In this document: positions 44,831 to 56,489 of the stretch, piece after piece
Layout: every line of letters starts with the position of its first letter
Position numbering within the stretch: position 1 is the stretch's first letter
NCBI GenBank assembly: GCA_003116995.1
Contig: BDSL01000003.1
Coordinates: forward strand, 62,001-126,000
DNA length: 64,000 nucleotides
Direction: 5' to 3'
From: Yamagishiella unicocca
Taxonomy: Eukaryota > Chlorophyta > Chlorophyceae > Chlamydomonadales > Volvocaceae
Position numbers and translations under genes: made by a program
The notes under the pieces: generated by a model
Told to the model about the DNA's origin: nothing
The model's database searches: none
The model's input: the letters and a program-made list of their open reading frames with translations, nothing else

Positions 44831-47800
44831 ATGGAGCGGCGGGCTGCTCGAGCCCTGAGCGCCACGGCGGTGCTCGCCCTGGCGCTGCTCGCCCTCGCAA
44901 CGCCCAGGCCCGGCGCGGCGGCTCCGCCCACGCCCGCCCCTGCTGGCGCTGGCGGTGCTGGCCTTCCGCCCATCCCGCCGCCCTCCGGGCCCCGAGCCGC
45001 CCCCAACACCACCTTCAGCAAGCCCCCGGGTCCTCCCGGCGGCTGGATCAGGGCGCGTGCCTCCTGGTGGGTGCTGGGCTGGGCTGGGCTGGGCTGGGCT
45101 GGGCTGGGCTGGGCTGCGTACGCGTGCTGCTGTGCGAAGTACACGCATGTGGCGCGTGTCTTGTCGTCAGGGTCGGGGCCGCAGCCGGGCGCTGCACGGC
45201 AGTGGTGACCTGCAGTGGCCCGCCCAGGCCGTCGTAGGTGTCGTACTGCGACCCATGGGGCTGCACTGGCCGTCGTAATTGTCGTACTGTGACCCATGAG
45301 TCCTTGCCTCGGCCGCCTGAAGCGCGCCGTGCTTTGCAGCTGCTTTGCAGCTGCTTTGCAGCTGCCTTGCATCTACCCTTCGCTTGCGGCCCCTGACCCC
45401 ATCCCTCCCGACCGCTCCCGATCCGGCCACCGAAAGGTACGGTACCCCCAAGCCCTTCGTCGACGTCTTCGCACCGTCTCGCGGCGGCGGCGAGTCCGCG
45501 TTCGGCATCCTGGAGTGGGGCGGGTGAGGTCTGGGGGGGGGATTGCAGGGGGGTTGCGTGCGCGACGTGGACAGTATAGTCCGCGCATGTGCTTCAGACG
45601 CCTGGTTGCGCGCGCGCGAGTGCGGAGGGGGGAGAAAGGAGAGAGGCGCGTGGGGCGGACGGAGGGGTTATGAGAGGACCCCGTAGGACGTGGATACGAG
45701 AGGACCCCGTAGGACGTGGATATGAGAGGACCCCGTAGGACGTGGATATGAGAGGACCCCGTAGGACGTGGATATGAGAGGACCCCGTAGGACGTGGATA
45801 TGAGAGGACCCCGTAGGACGTGGATATGAGAGGACCCCGTAGATTGGCTCTGAAAGGGACGGGGAGGAGTAGGGCGTACCGGTCGCAGCGGTAACCGTGC
45901 AGTATCTGGCAATGGCATGATGCCATTTCACGAGTCCCGCCGTGCTCAGCTACCTTACCTTTCAACAGGCAGCAGACCCTCGGCCACCTCATCCCACCCT
46001 ACCCCTCCAGCTACCCAACACCTACCAGACCACTACTACCACCACCACCACTGCAGTTACCACCGCCACACCCACCAATTGACATCGGCCCCTTGTTACC
46101 CCCTCCCTCCCCTCCACATCCTTATGCGCACCGCGACACCAGCTGCGGCTACACCAACGCCGACGGCTCCCTCGCGTACGACAAGTCCCAGGTGTCGTCG
46201 TACGCTGACGCCAACCCCGACTTCCCCGGTATGTGCGCGCCGGCGGGTCGCATGACCCATGGGTCAGCCTGGGGCAGCAGGCGGGGGCCCAGGGGGGGCC
46301 CGCCGGATGCCGCCGGATGCCGTGTCGGGTGCAGGTAGTGAGGGCCGCCGGATGCCGTGTCGGGTGCAGGTAGTGACGTGGTATGAGCGGACGACCATCT
46401 CTAGTCCCTGTCGTGCGTCTCCTTCGGTGTGCGGTGATGTGCCCGGTGGATCTGCCTTTTGGCAAGGAGCCCGCCGCTACTGAGTGCCACCATCTGTCGA
46501 GGAATTTGAACTTGCCCACTCGGTCGATTCCTGCGCGCTGCTCCTGTACACATACGGACGTAGTGTTAATGCTCGTGACACTGGGTTTCACACGTGTCTC
46601 GTCACCCCCTCCCCCCCGGCCATCCCCGCCTCCCTCCCCGGCTCCATCCTCATGCAGGCAGCTGCGGTCGCTGCTATGACGTCCGCTGCGTCGATGGTAT
46701 CGTGCTGGGTCGCAACGACGAGGCTGTCCAATACGGCAACTGGTACTACTTCCCAGAGTGAGTGCGGAGGTGGTTGAGGAGTTGGTTGAGGGGCAGAGTG
46801 GAGCTCGGGGGAGGGAGGGGCGCGGAGCAGGTGTTGGGAGGGGGCGCGAGGGCACCGATCAAAACTCAAAACGGGATACCGTGTACGGTATGTCGTCGGC
46901 TGCTTGACACCGATCACACTTGGGTTCTGCTTCCCTCGGAGTGACCGAAACGACCAACGACCCCAACCGCTACCGTTGGTCAGGCACGGCAACGCCGTGG
47001 ACGATATGAACCGCACCTTCCCCGGCAACCCCGCCGAGCGTGACGGCTACGTGTACGTGCGCTGCTGGGACCCCACGCGCACAGTGCGCGTCCACGTCAT
47101 CGACATCTGCCCCTGCTGGTACTCGCCCAAGGGCCAGGAGCCGTACGAGCAGGTGGTTTCGGGGCCGGGGTACGCGTTATTTGCGCTCCAAATGCAAGCT
47201 ATGAAAAAATTATATTTTATGTACTTTTTTTGTTTTGTTATCAAGGGGATTCGGAGGGTTTTGAGGGGTTGGCGGAGTGGGCTGCCGGCCCCGCCTGGCG
47301 CCTTGCGCTTCGGGGTGACACCTAGGCGACCCTTATGCGGACTATGCCCATGACTACGTGCCGTGCTGCCGTGCTGTGCCATGGGCTACGTGCTGTGCTG
47401 CCGTGCTGTGCTGCGCTCGCCGGCACTGTGCTGCGCGCTCCTGTGCTGTGCTGTGGCTGCGGGCCCTGCTTCAGCGCTGCACACGGCCGCTCTCCGTACC
47501 CGCTCCCCTCCTACCTCTCCCGTCCCCTCCCTTTTCCCCCCTCCCCTCGCTGTTACGCAGCCATCATGCTGCTTCAAGAACTCCACCAACCCGCGATCCG
47601 GACAGCACGAGATGGACCTGTCGTTCTGGGTGTACGAACAGGTATGTACGAGCCGTACTGGTGATGATGTACCGTACCGCCTGCTTACATGCCGTATGCG
47701 CGCCGCCGGTCTCCAGGCCAGCCAATGCCTCCCCCAATACCTCTGCTCGCCCCGCCCTCGCTCCCTCGCAACACAGCCACCAAGACCTCGCTTCCTTCTC

Positions 47801-50703
47801 TCCCCCACCGCTCCATCCCCCCTTTTTCATCGGCCCCTCCCTTCCCCCTCCGCCCCTTTTCCCCTGTCTCTCCCCTCTTCTACCCCCTAGCTGGCCCACC
47901 CCATGTACCCAGAGATGATGCTGGACATCAGGTAGGTGATGTGGTGAGGGCTCGTCAAGTAGGTGACGCGGGGCCGCCCTCACCCAGCCCCGTGATGACG
48001 GCGCACGCCTTGTACGACAGCTTACCGACTTACTGTACCAGTGCAGCGGCGCGCTGTCGGGTTTTGTGAGGGAAACCATCATGTACGATGCATTACCAAA
48101 CACTTGAGAGTAACTCCCGTTGGCGTTTCGTTCCCGATACTCGGCCTTGTTTGGTCCTCACGCGCGTGTACGCTACCCCATCCCACCCCACCACCCCACC
48201 AACACCCCACCAACACCCCACCAACCCACCACCAACCCACCAACCCATCCCACCAACCCACCACCCCACCAACCCATCCCACCCCCCAACCCCCAGGCCC
48301 GTCGACTGCGGCTCCGGCGCTGCGTTGCCCCTGAGCCCCGGCTACATCGACCGCAACACGCTGTACGGCGACATGGTCACCACCGGCTGGTCCTGGTTCC
48401 CCTACGAGACCCCCACGCACAACTTCAACGTCACCGCGCCAGGCTGGGGTCTCCAGGGCTCCAGTGCCGCCTGCGCCGAGGTCTCCCCCGGTGGGTGGGT
48501 TGCAAGAAAACCCGTCTACGAAAGAAAAAACGGTTAGGATAGACGTTTCGAGATGCCCTGGTGGGTGGGTGGGTGGTGTGTATGTGAGCGGTTGGGGCTG
48601 TTGCTAGCGCGCGCACATAAGGCCCCCGGCACGACCGGGCTTCCCGCACCGTCCCTAGCCACGTGCCCTGCTGCCATATGCCTGGCAGTAACACCGATCA
48701 CGGCACGTCAAGAATGCCTCGCGCGCACGTTCGGCGACAGTTGCCCCAAATAACCGATAAAATTAACCACATGCCGTACCCGACTCATCCGCCGTACCTG
48801 ACTCATCCGGCCGCCCTCCCTGGCGCCAGGCGGCGGCATGACCTGGTGGTGCCGCGGCTGCAACCGCCCCGGCTACCAGCCGTTCAGCGACGCCACCTCC
48901 ATCAGCTTCTGGCTACGTGACAGGTACAACCCTGGAAACACCCCACCGCTAAAGGTACGACACAGCTCGGGATAGTACGACACGCTGCGCGGGTGGAAGG
49001 CGTCCTATCCAAGACGCTGCGCGGGGAGGGGAAGGGGAGGGGGGTGCTGCGGAGTGAAGTGCTGGGGAAGCAGTGGCCGTGTGGCCTTTCCGGCGATCGC
49101 CAGTGGCATGGTCGTTATGCGTGCGGTTGCAACCACCTCGTGGCGCACGATGCTCGCAGGGGGTGCGGCGCTCCAGGGTGGGCGGGCTGGTGAGGCTGTG
49201 TGTGTGTGTGTGCGGTGAAGCGGCGAGGGGCGGGCACCGTGTTTCTTGTCGAGCCTAGATTCCTACCGTACCCGACACGACACGGCCCGTAACAATTACG
49301 ACACGGCCGTCACGATGATGTCGCAGGTCATGACGGCGCAGCAGGAGGACGACACCTACTGCCCGGGGGAGGTGGGTGTGGGTGAGGGTGTGGGCGTGGG
49401 TGTACTGCTTGGGAGAGCGCCGAGCCGTCAATAGTGCCTTATCTCTGTGGGGCCGGTTGGGGCCGGGTGGGGCCAGGTGGGGCCAGGTGGGGGCAGGTGG
49501 GGCCAGGTGGGGGCAGGTGGGGCAGGCAGGTGGGGGCAGGTGGGGCCAGGTGGGGGCAGGTGGGGCAGGCAGGTGGGGGCAGGTGGGGCCAGGTGGGGGC
49601 AGGTGGGGCAGGCAGGTGGGGGCAGGTGGGGTCAGGCGCTCAATCGAACGGCGTCCAATGCAAGGACTACCGACATCGGCCAGGCTGGCTCCAGCCACCA
49701 CTTATTCGCTGCCACGTGACGTCGTACACGATAACACGTCGGCACCAACCCCTACGACTACCCAACTTAACCACTGCGCCCCCAGGCCTACCTCACCTCT
49801 CTCTCCCCCAGCGCCCGCGGCGCTGATGGATGGCTCCAGGTAGGGGCGTTAGGTGTTACTAACCTGGGTGGGGGGTCGGGTACAGAAAAGAAGCGGTTAC
49901 CGGGGGGCTACAATAAAAGAACCGGGGGTGGGGACGAGGTGATCGTGGGTGAGCTGCAAAGGGAGGGCCGGGCGGCCGGGGATCCTTACTTGGGGGCCCC
50001 TTTTTCCTCAGCCCACCTGTTCCTCCTTACTTGTTAGCCCTTTTTGCATGTCCTTGTCTCTCGGCGGCCTGCCCGGACGACGAGACCCTGAAACCCTGAT
50101 CTGTGCACCCCCCCACCCCCAGTGGACCCTCCCCTTCGACTCGACGTTCCGCTGCGGCAATCGTGCCCCCGACATGGACAAGATCTCATTCCAGTGAGTG
50201 TGGCTCCAGGGAGGTCTCTTGATGGGGAGAACAGCACTCATCCCACGGAGTCGGAGTCCGGGCGGGCGTATGTGCGGCACGACCTACTTGTTTTCCGCTG
50301 GGGCCGTTCGCCTTCCACATCTGGAGCAGAGGAGCATGGCAGCGTGGAGTCGTTGGTCCTCCCAATTGCACTTAGAAACCGCTACGCGTCAAGTGACGGT
50401 ATTGGTGGCGGCGATGGCGAGAGGGTGGTGGCGTCGAATAATGGGATGACGCGGTGTGATGCCCCATACGTTTTTGGAGGACAGGGCTTCTCGTAGGTGT
50501 GTCACAAGCTGCGCGGCTTCATAATCGTCTTAACCACCACCTCGGTGTCAACGGCGCAAACTGCTGCCAACTGCCTCTAGTCTCATTCACGGCCCCGGTT
50601 GTCGTACTGCACACGCAGGTCCGTCGGATCGGCCAACACGTGGTTCTGCTTGGACGAGCTCAAGGTTGAGCACGGTGCCAAGCCGGCCCCAACCAAAAAG
50701 TAA
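44831..50703 (+). CDS. Secreted expansin-like protein (double-psi beta-barrel)
   Basis: Predicted to be exported to the cell wall or extracellular matrix, where expansins loosen polysaccharide or glycoprotein networks without hydrolysis. Exons: 44831-45070, 45351-45523, 46143-46228, 46658-46757, 46984-47152, 47561-47641, 47891-47931, 48297-48490, 48830-48954, 49327-49371, 49786-49839, 50123-50193, 50619-50703; in phase, 487 residues. The signal peptide is RALSATAVLALALLALATPR, followed by a Pro/Ala-rich stretch. The barrel has FGILEWGGCGYTNADGS, PGSCGRCYDVRCVDG, VHVIDICPCWYSPKG and SCCFKNSTN, with cysteines in the expansin pattern. The C-terminal part (GGGMTWWCRGCNRPGYQPF, ISFWLRDRYNPG, SVGSANTWFCLDEL) looks like the carbohydrate-binding half. 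The exon 1/2 junction could instead be 45066 to 45362. I recognise the family type from volvocine algae but not a specific orthologue. Confidence 0.82.
45079..45117. repeat. GGGCT pentanucleotide repeat
   Basis: Seven or eight GGGCT units directly after the first donor site of the expansin-like gene. Confidence 0.9.
45664..45845. repeat. 24-base minisatellite in expansin-like intron
   Basis: About seven copies of a 24-base unit (ATGAGAGGACCCCGTAGGAC plus GTGG) in intron 45524-46142, nearly identical to each other. It yields a repetitive shadow frame on the minus strand. Confidence 0.95.
46306..46378. repeat. Tandem duplication in expansin-like intron
   Basis: Two direct copies of a segment containing GCCGCCGGATGCCGTGTCGG followed by GTGCAGGTAGTGA, in intron 46229-46657. 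Confidence 0.8.
46400..46486 (+). repeat. Diverged copy of the 'CCCACTGTAAC' dispersed repeat
   Basis: Contains GTCTCCTTCGGTGTGCGGTG, ATGTGCCCGGTGGATCTGCC and GGAGCCC in the same order as the copies at about 44062 and 57790. It lies inside intron 46229-46657 of the expansin-like gene. Confidence 0.65.
48175..48295. repeat. CCCACCAA microsatellite before an acceptor
   Basis: CCACCAACACC and CCCACCAACC units run up to the acceptor of the 48297 exon of the expansin-like gene, forming its pyrimidine-rich tract. Confidence 0.85.
48497..48555 (+). repeat. Intronic GTTGCAAG-type dispersed repeat copy
   Basis: GGTTGCAAGAAAACCCGTCT, a GAAAGAAAAAAC stretch and AGACGTTTCGAG match the longest DHX35 intron copy (37984-38043). 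The copy starts a few bases after the donor of the 48490 exon. Confidence 0.75.
49445..49640. repeat. GGGGCCAGGTGG / GGGGCAGGTGG minisatellite
   Basis: G-rich array of 10-12 base units with a higher-order pattern of about 54 bases, in intron 49372-49785 of the expansin-like gene. Confidence 0.92.
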
Positions 50704-52992
50704 CTAGTGCGACAGGTTTTGCCCGCCCGCATGCGCGCCGTTTTTGCGGCACTGCGACGCAAAGTCCGATGATGTGGCTGATTCTCATTCAGGAGTTTGT
50801 TGCAGCGTCACAATGCCTTTTCCCGTAAAAAAAAAGAGGGGTTCCAACCGTTCGGTGCGCCTGCGTCAGCAGCGGCTTCTTAGCTGCATCCCAGTCGCCT
50901 CGCGCTGTGCCTTTGTTTGACGGATTTTTTTTATCTTTCTTTACTTCATTCACTCGGCGCCGACCACATGTACATCTACATCCTGCCAGTCCCTGATACA
51001 AATTGCGCACCGTCTTAGCGCTGTTCAGACGCTCAGCTAAGAAGTGAGACTCGAGGATGGAACCAACACACCAGTAGTGACACTACCTGCGACGGCGTCT
51101 TATCTTACGTCGCTTAAACATACGGTACTCTTCTTCCATGTTATTCTTGGGTAACGAAATTTATCTTTTAAGGAGTTATGGTTCCTGTTTGGCGCTGGAG
51201 TCCTCGAGTTGTGTTGATGTCGTCTTGCGCCTGCCTCGTTGCTTGGTTTTGATCGTCACTCGTCTGATGTTCCGCGTTGTCTCGCGCTCGTTGTAGATTC
51301 ACAGAAGGCTTTCATCCGTCAAGCGGATTCGTGTGATTGGATAGAAATCGCGCTGTGCGAGTCTCTGGAGGTATAACCGCACGTTGTGTGTATCCCTGTG
51401 CGCCCTGTAGAAAAGCTCCTCTTGCAATACAAGAACCTTCTGAGGAACAGGGAGGAATATGGTTCTTGTAACGCAAAGCTTGCAGCAATCGCCCAAGCAA
51501 TCGGCGTGCGAAGGAATCATGTCGTACAAAAAGAAGTACCGGTAAAAGTCAGGCCACCTAAAGGACCTACGATAACCTGACCAGCAGAGGAATTGCGCGG
51601 CGAGAGCATTTCGAACGGGCATGCTCAATGCCGAACGAAACAGTAGACAACCGGCAAATAAGCACGCTCGCAAATATGATGGGTATTTCGTGTTCAAGCA
51701 TTCATTTCCTTGCGGTCAAGCTCGAGTGCAGCAGCCTCCATGTGATGTTGGTTACTGCTGTGGGCGTTGCAAAGAATAATCGACCTGAATCGACAGGCCT
51801 GCAGCGAAGGCCTTTTGCTGCAAATTTCCATTCGAAAAGTTAGCGACAGTACGCGATGCGGAGCCGGGAGTTGGGTGCTTCATGATGATGAGAGATTATG
51901 GAGGGCAGCATGCTGATGTCGTGCCCGATCTACATCCTTATCATATTGATGACGACATGTTACAGCAGTGTCCTCAAGCCTGGGCTATAAAGTACAGGAT
52001 GGAACCCTGTCTGTGTTTATCGACACTCGCATGTTTCCAATGCGGAGCAAAGCGTCGCGTTGCCATATTTCCTTTCGACTGGTCAAAATCCGACCTTGGA
52101 TCACGTTTGCGTTTGACCGATCGTAACAAAACCGTAAAACCATCTTAACAGACATACGGTACATTACGGTACAAGAAAGCGAAAAGGACATCTTGTGATA
52201 CAATTTTTCAAATCTGCGGAGCCTAATAATTAGTAGAACAAAACATACACGGTTGGTCGATACGAGCTCCTACCTTCGTTTTTCAATGCCACCCAGCCTG
52301 CAGCCTTATGCTGCACCACAATCTTGGAACACGGCTTTTACGCCACTTCTGTTGTTTATGGCTCACTTGTCTTAGCACAACGGCTTGGCTTGAAGTTGGC
52401 GCTGACACGCTTGGAGATGGAGGTGGGCACAGTCCAGTGTGGGCTGTGGGCGTGCTCTGGGCTTGCTTGCTTCATGAGCATGCCCATACATGCATTGGAT
52501 GTTCGGGGTGACGCGTGTTGTTAGGCATATCGCGCTGCTCTGCGACTCAGGCTGGTACCACCGGCCTGTGCGTGGCCCTGCGTGGCCATGGCCAGCGCTC
52601 CGACTGTAACAGTTCACCGCGGTCTTCTTGACGCCACATTTCAAAAACACAATTGAAGACATGCAATGAGATATTTGCAAATATGAAGACGTGGATGTTG
52701 ATACGTAGGCAAAACCGAGTCCATGGATGTGTAGGGTGGGCTCTCTAAAGGTAGTCAAATAGCCGTGCGTGGGCCTGTGTACGTGCTTGAATGAGGCTTT
52801 CAAATAACACAAAGTGGGTTTTTACCAAAACCAGGGGAAAACACCCACCCTTCAACCTTGGTCTGCATGCTGGGCAACACGTAAACGCGTGCTCAGCCTC
52901 TCAACGTAGCTAAATATGTACGACAAACCCACTGTAACCGTTACAACAAAGCTCCCTGCCACCCCATATCCGCGTACGCCACGCCCTCGCAG
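50704..52992. other. Gene-poor, AT-richer region
   Basis: Downstream of the expansin-like stop. Base composition is less GC-rich than the genes around it. Overlapping frames on both strands at 51299-51700 (132 codons on minus) and one on minus at 52372-52812 have no motif I recognise. The right end must hold the missing 5' exons and promoter of the membrane-protein gene; a CCCACTGTAACCGTTACAAC piece of the dispersed repeat is at 52929-52948. Confidence 0.4.
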
Positions 52993-54908
52993 GCGCCAGG
53001 GCCCGGCGCGCCCCCGACTCGCAGCCCTGCGTCACATTTGAGCTTGACTCTGCAGCTTTGCTTTCTCGCGACGCAGCACTTCTTCCGCTCGGCTCTGTGA
53101 GACTGCTCCCAGAACCCGTGCTGCCCGACGCTCCTCTCCTCGAGGCACTCCTTGGCGGCCGTCACCCGGGCCCTATCAGCATGCGCTTCCAACTGGAGCC
53201 GCAGAGGGGCTCGAGCTACACCTTCCAGGCAGCCAGCGCCCGGGTCCTGATTTCCCGCAAGGTGCCCAGGAGATGCTTACTTGGGGATCAGTGGGTCCCG
53301 ACGAGTATCGCGGCGGCTGGGGTCTCGCAGCTAGGCGAAGCGGGGAGAGGAAACATGGGCGCCGCTTCTGCCGCTGAGAAGGAGGCAGCACTGGTGGTGG
53401 ACGCGGTGGTGGCGGAAGATGTGCTCACCTGTCACAGGGGCGTTCCGGAGGGCCCCTTCAGCCTGGCACTGTTTGTTCAGTTAGAGCTCAAGGTGAGCCG
53501 TACCCGCCGCTGAGTGGGCACCCGTGATGGATCCCAACCACAGCCATGTTGTACGACAACGCACACACTTCGCCACGTCGCGCGCCGTAATCTTCCGCCT
53601 CACTGGGGCCTCACCGACCCACCGACCCGCTGCTCGCCCCAGGTCATCGGCCCGGGGGACGTCGTCCACAACGCCTCCATTGGCGGCAGCATGGAGACCC
53701 TCCCTGGAGGCTGCACCCACTCTCTCGTTGTCGTGTCGTGCAATCCAAGCGCCTGCCCACGTCTCGCCGATGACGGGGACGCGCCGGACCTCGGCGCCAG
53801 CGCTGCCCTTCCCTCCTCCCTGGAGCATCGGGAGCCCGGATGGCCGGCTGCGCCCCAGCCCCAGCCCCAGCCCCAGCCCCAGCCCCAGCCCCGGCCAGCC
53901 TTCATGGTTGCTGCTGTTGCGGTGGGGCTTTACGGCTTACTGTGTGCCACGTCGGTCTGGCGGCTCCTGTCAGGAAGAAGCAACTGCAATGGGAATGATG
54001 GCGGCAGCAGCGCCAGAGACTGCAGCCCCACAGCCAGTGAGTTTCACCTCGCCCTCAGTCAGACAGGCGTCCGTAAGCCTAAGCCGTCGGCGGGGCTCGG
54101 CCGCAGCGACAGCGGCTGTAGTAGCAATGTCCGGGACAATGATCGGCGCCGGGCGCTGCTGCGCTCGCATTCCGGCAGCAGCCGATGCGCAGCGCCGATG
54201 CACAGCGCCCTCCACAGCGGCAGCCGGATGGGCAGCGCTGGTTGCACCCCCCCGTCGCGTCTGTCGGCGATGTCTCTCCCTGGCACCACTGTCCACATGC
54301 CCGTCAGCATGCCGCGGCATAGTGCCTCCAACTGGTTTCCGTATAAGCCGCAGGCCCCAAAACAATCGCCAGGTTCCGGAGCGGACGAAACGGATGCCTT
54401 CAGTTACTACGACGTTACTACTAAGGTAACCGTTACAACAACAACTAAGGACGTCTTCAGCTCTAACGAGTGCGGGTCGCCGCCTCTCGAGGAACGGAGC
54501 GGCGACGAGAGCAACGGTCGCTTTGTGAGCGGTACGACGTCCGTACATGGGTCGGTGGCGGCACTGCCGCGGCCGCCGCCATGGACATTTCAGTCATGCG
54601 CCGCCTCAGCGCTTACATCGCCGCGTACCACGGCTTCATCGCTGAAGCTAACCCCCCTGTGGAGCGGAGCGACTTTGCAATCGTCGCTGCCGCCGTTGTC
54701 AAACGCTTTAGCGTCTGAGGCACGGCCGTCGCTGCTGGTTCTGCCACCACCGCCGCCGTCGATGCGCCTGCCGCCGCCGCTATACCAAATGCGGCTAGTG
54801 TCAGCACACGGGCCCTCTCATACCCCTGACGCGGCCGACTCAGCTTGTGACTACGGGGCCGCCTGGCGAGGAAGCGGAGCGGGATCTAATACGGCAGTGA
54901 CAGCGTGA
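52993..54908 (+). CDS. Unrecognised single-pass membrane protein, 3' exons
   Basis: Two exons join in phase, 52993-53492 and 53643-54908. The first starts with a 2-base overhang after an acceptor, so upstream exons exist that I cannot place. Segment before the membrane: CVTFELDSAALLSRDAALLP, ISMRFQLEPQRG, FVQLELKVIGPGDVVHNASI and SLVVVSCNPSACP. A Pro-Gln run (coded by CCCCAG repeats) comes next, then one hydrophobic helix, MVAAVAVGLYGLLCATSVWRL. About 320 Ser/Arg/Pro-rich residues without motifs follow to the TGA at 54906. The layout suggests an extracellular domain, one membrane pass and a disordered cytoplasmic tail. I know of no family to which to assign it. Confidence 0.5.
53857..53892 (+). 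repeat. Coding CCCCAG repeat
   Basis: Six CCCCAG units encoding a Pro-Gln run just before the transmembrane helix of the membrane-protein gene. Confidence 0.9.
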
Positions 54909-55769
54909 TTCAGCGGTCGTCAGACACAGCCGTGGCGAAAGCGGAGGGCCGCGAATTCATTGAAGTTCTGAGTCTGCATACTCTACGGTGTCGCTGCCGG
55001 TAGGTAACTTCAATCGTGATGCAATGATGCTGGAATTGCAACGAAAATGGCCCCGTTCTGTGCTTTCCGAGCTCGACGACTCGGACCACCATGCAGGAGC
55101 AGGTTGTGACGGACAGAAGGGCTGCCCTTGCTGATCTGGTTTGAGAGCAGGAGGCCTAGCATCAATCCCTTTCTTTGCGAGGCACTGTAGGTGCCTATGA
55201 GGTTGGCGACATTGGGACCGAACAATAATGCCGCCTCGCCCCGGGCGTACATATGGTTCTTACCTCCTACAAGGGCCGCCTCTTAGGCTAGTACCTTTTA
55301 CTTCTCTAGCGCGCCTAGCCCTAAGACTAGGTCCTAGTCGGCGCATGCCTCCATTTTTGGTAGCTGGATGCAGGAGGGGTACCGACGTACCGTAGGTGAT
55401 GCGCGCAGACGTGCAGCAGCAGGAGGCGACTGTCAGGACCCCCAGTTGCTGCGGAGCAATTGGTGCAAGTACAAAGCTCACGCCAATGAGGCGGACCGGC
55501 CACTGTTGCCTTGCCTGCTGGTGTGCTGACTCTGCGTGGACGCCGTGGGGAGACAATTTCCCTGCTCTACCCTGATGCAGATATTTGTTAGACACCTGGA
55601 TGGCTCTGGCTCCCTGCTGGCAGTTGCAACGATGTGGGCTTATGGGGAGCAGCTGCACGGCATCGGGGCGTCTTATGTGCGCCTCTTCTTGGCAGATACC
55701 GTATGAGTTGGCGGAACTGAGGCCGTGCACCGGTGCATCTGCGCCTGGTCCTTGGACCGTCGCCTGTTG

Positions 55770-55845
55770 TTATAAAGGTTACAGTGGGTTACTGTTGTGT
55801 TTGTCGTAGTAACTGTTATAGTGGGCCCCAGACCCACTGTCGGGA
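55770..55845 (-). repeat. Copy of the 'CCCACTGTAAC' dispersed repeat
   Basis: GTTACAGTGGGTTACTGTTG, then GTAACTGTTATAGTGGGCCC and CAGACCCACTG: two overlapping pieces of the motif, mostly in reverse orientation. Confidence 0.6.
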
Positions 55846-56489
55846 TGCTGGAATTTGCTGGTGTGGGCGACGCGTCGACTGCTGTGATATATAAGCCACA
55901 GCCGACAGTGGCTAGGGGCACAAACGCAGCCTCTCCGCGGTCTGCCACGATCTGGATGGAGCGGTGCACTGTAGCAGCTGAGCACAGCAGCAACCAGACA
56001 CCCTATGGATGGGCATGAGGAAAGCCCCGGGCTTGGGCTTGCTTGCAGGCACACGCCAATCACGTTGATTCCATGATTCCCAACGGATGTGAAATGTGAA
56101 ATGGAAGTGCATGTCGTACTTTTCAAGGACACGGTGGCGGGTTGCCGTATTAACACCATTATTAATACTGGCTTGTTGGCGGCTGGAGGAACTACACTAC
56201 TCGTGTATCGTACGCTAACCAGTGTTCCGGATGGGGTATTGTGTGTCCCGCAAGTGGAACGTTAGGGGTAGTTCCCTGAACCCTAACGAGTATGTTTAAT
56301 CGTTGCCCTTGCGGGAAACTAGTAGCTAAACAATGCAAATACTCGCCAGAGGTCTATTACCCCTAACCTCTGACGAGTGCCTTTGGTTGTTCAGGCAAAT
56401 CAAAGGATTCATATATGAAATAAATTCTTATATGAAATAAATTCTTCGCAAAGTACCTAAACACCCAAGACGTTTTTATGTACCCGGCG

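Noticed and set aside
45664..45931. Minus-strand repetitive frame (SYPRPTGSSHIHVLRGPL type)
   Set aside because: Translation of the 24-base minisatellite in an intron of the expansin-like gene.
51299..51697. Minus-strand 132-codon frame, with an open frame on the other strand
   Set aside because: Both strands are open over the same stretch and neither protein shows a family motif. Probably chance in an AT-richer region.
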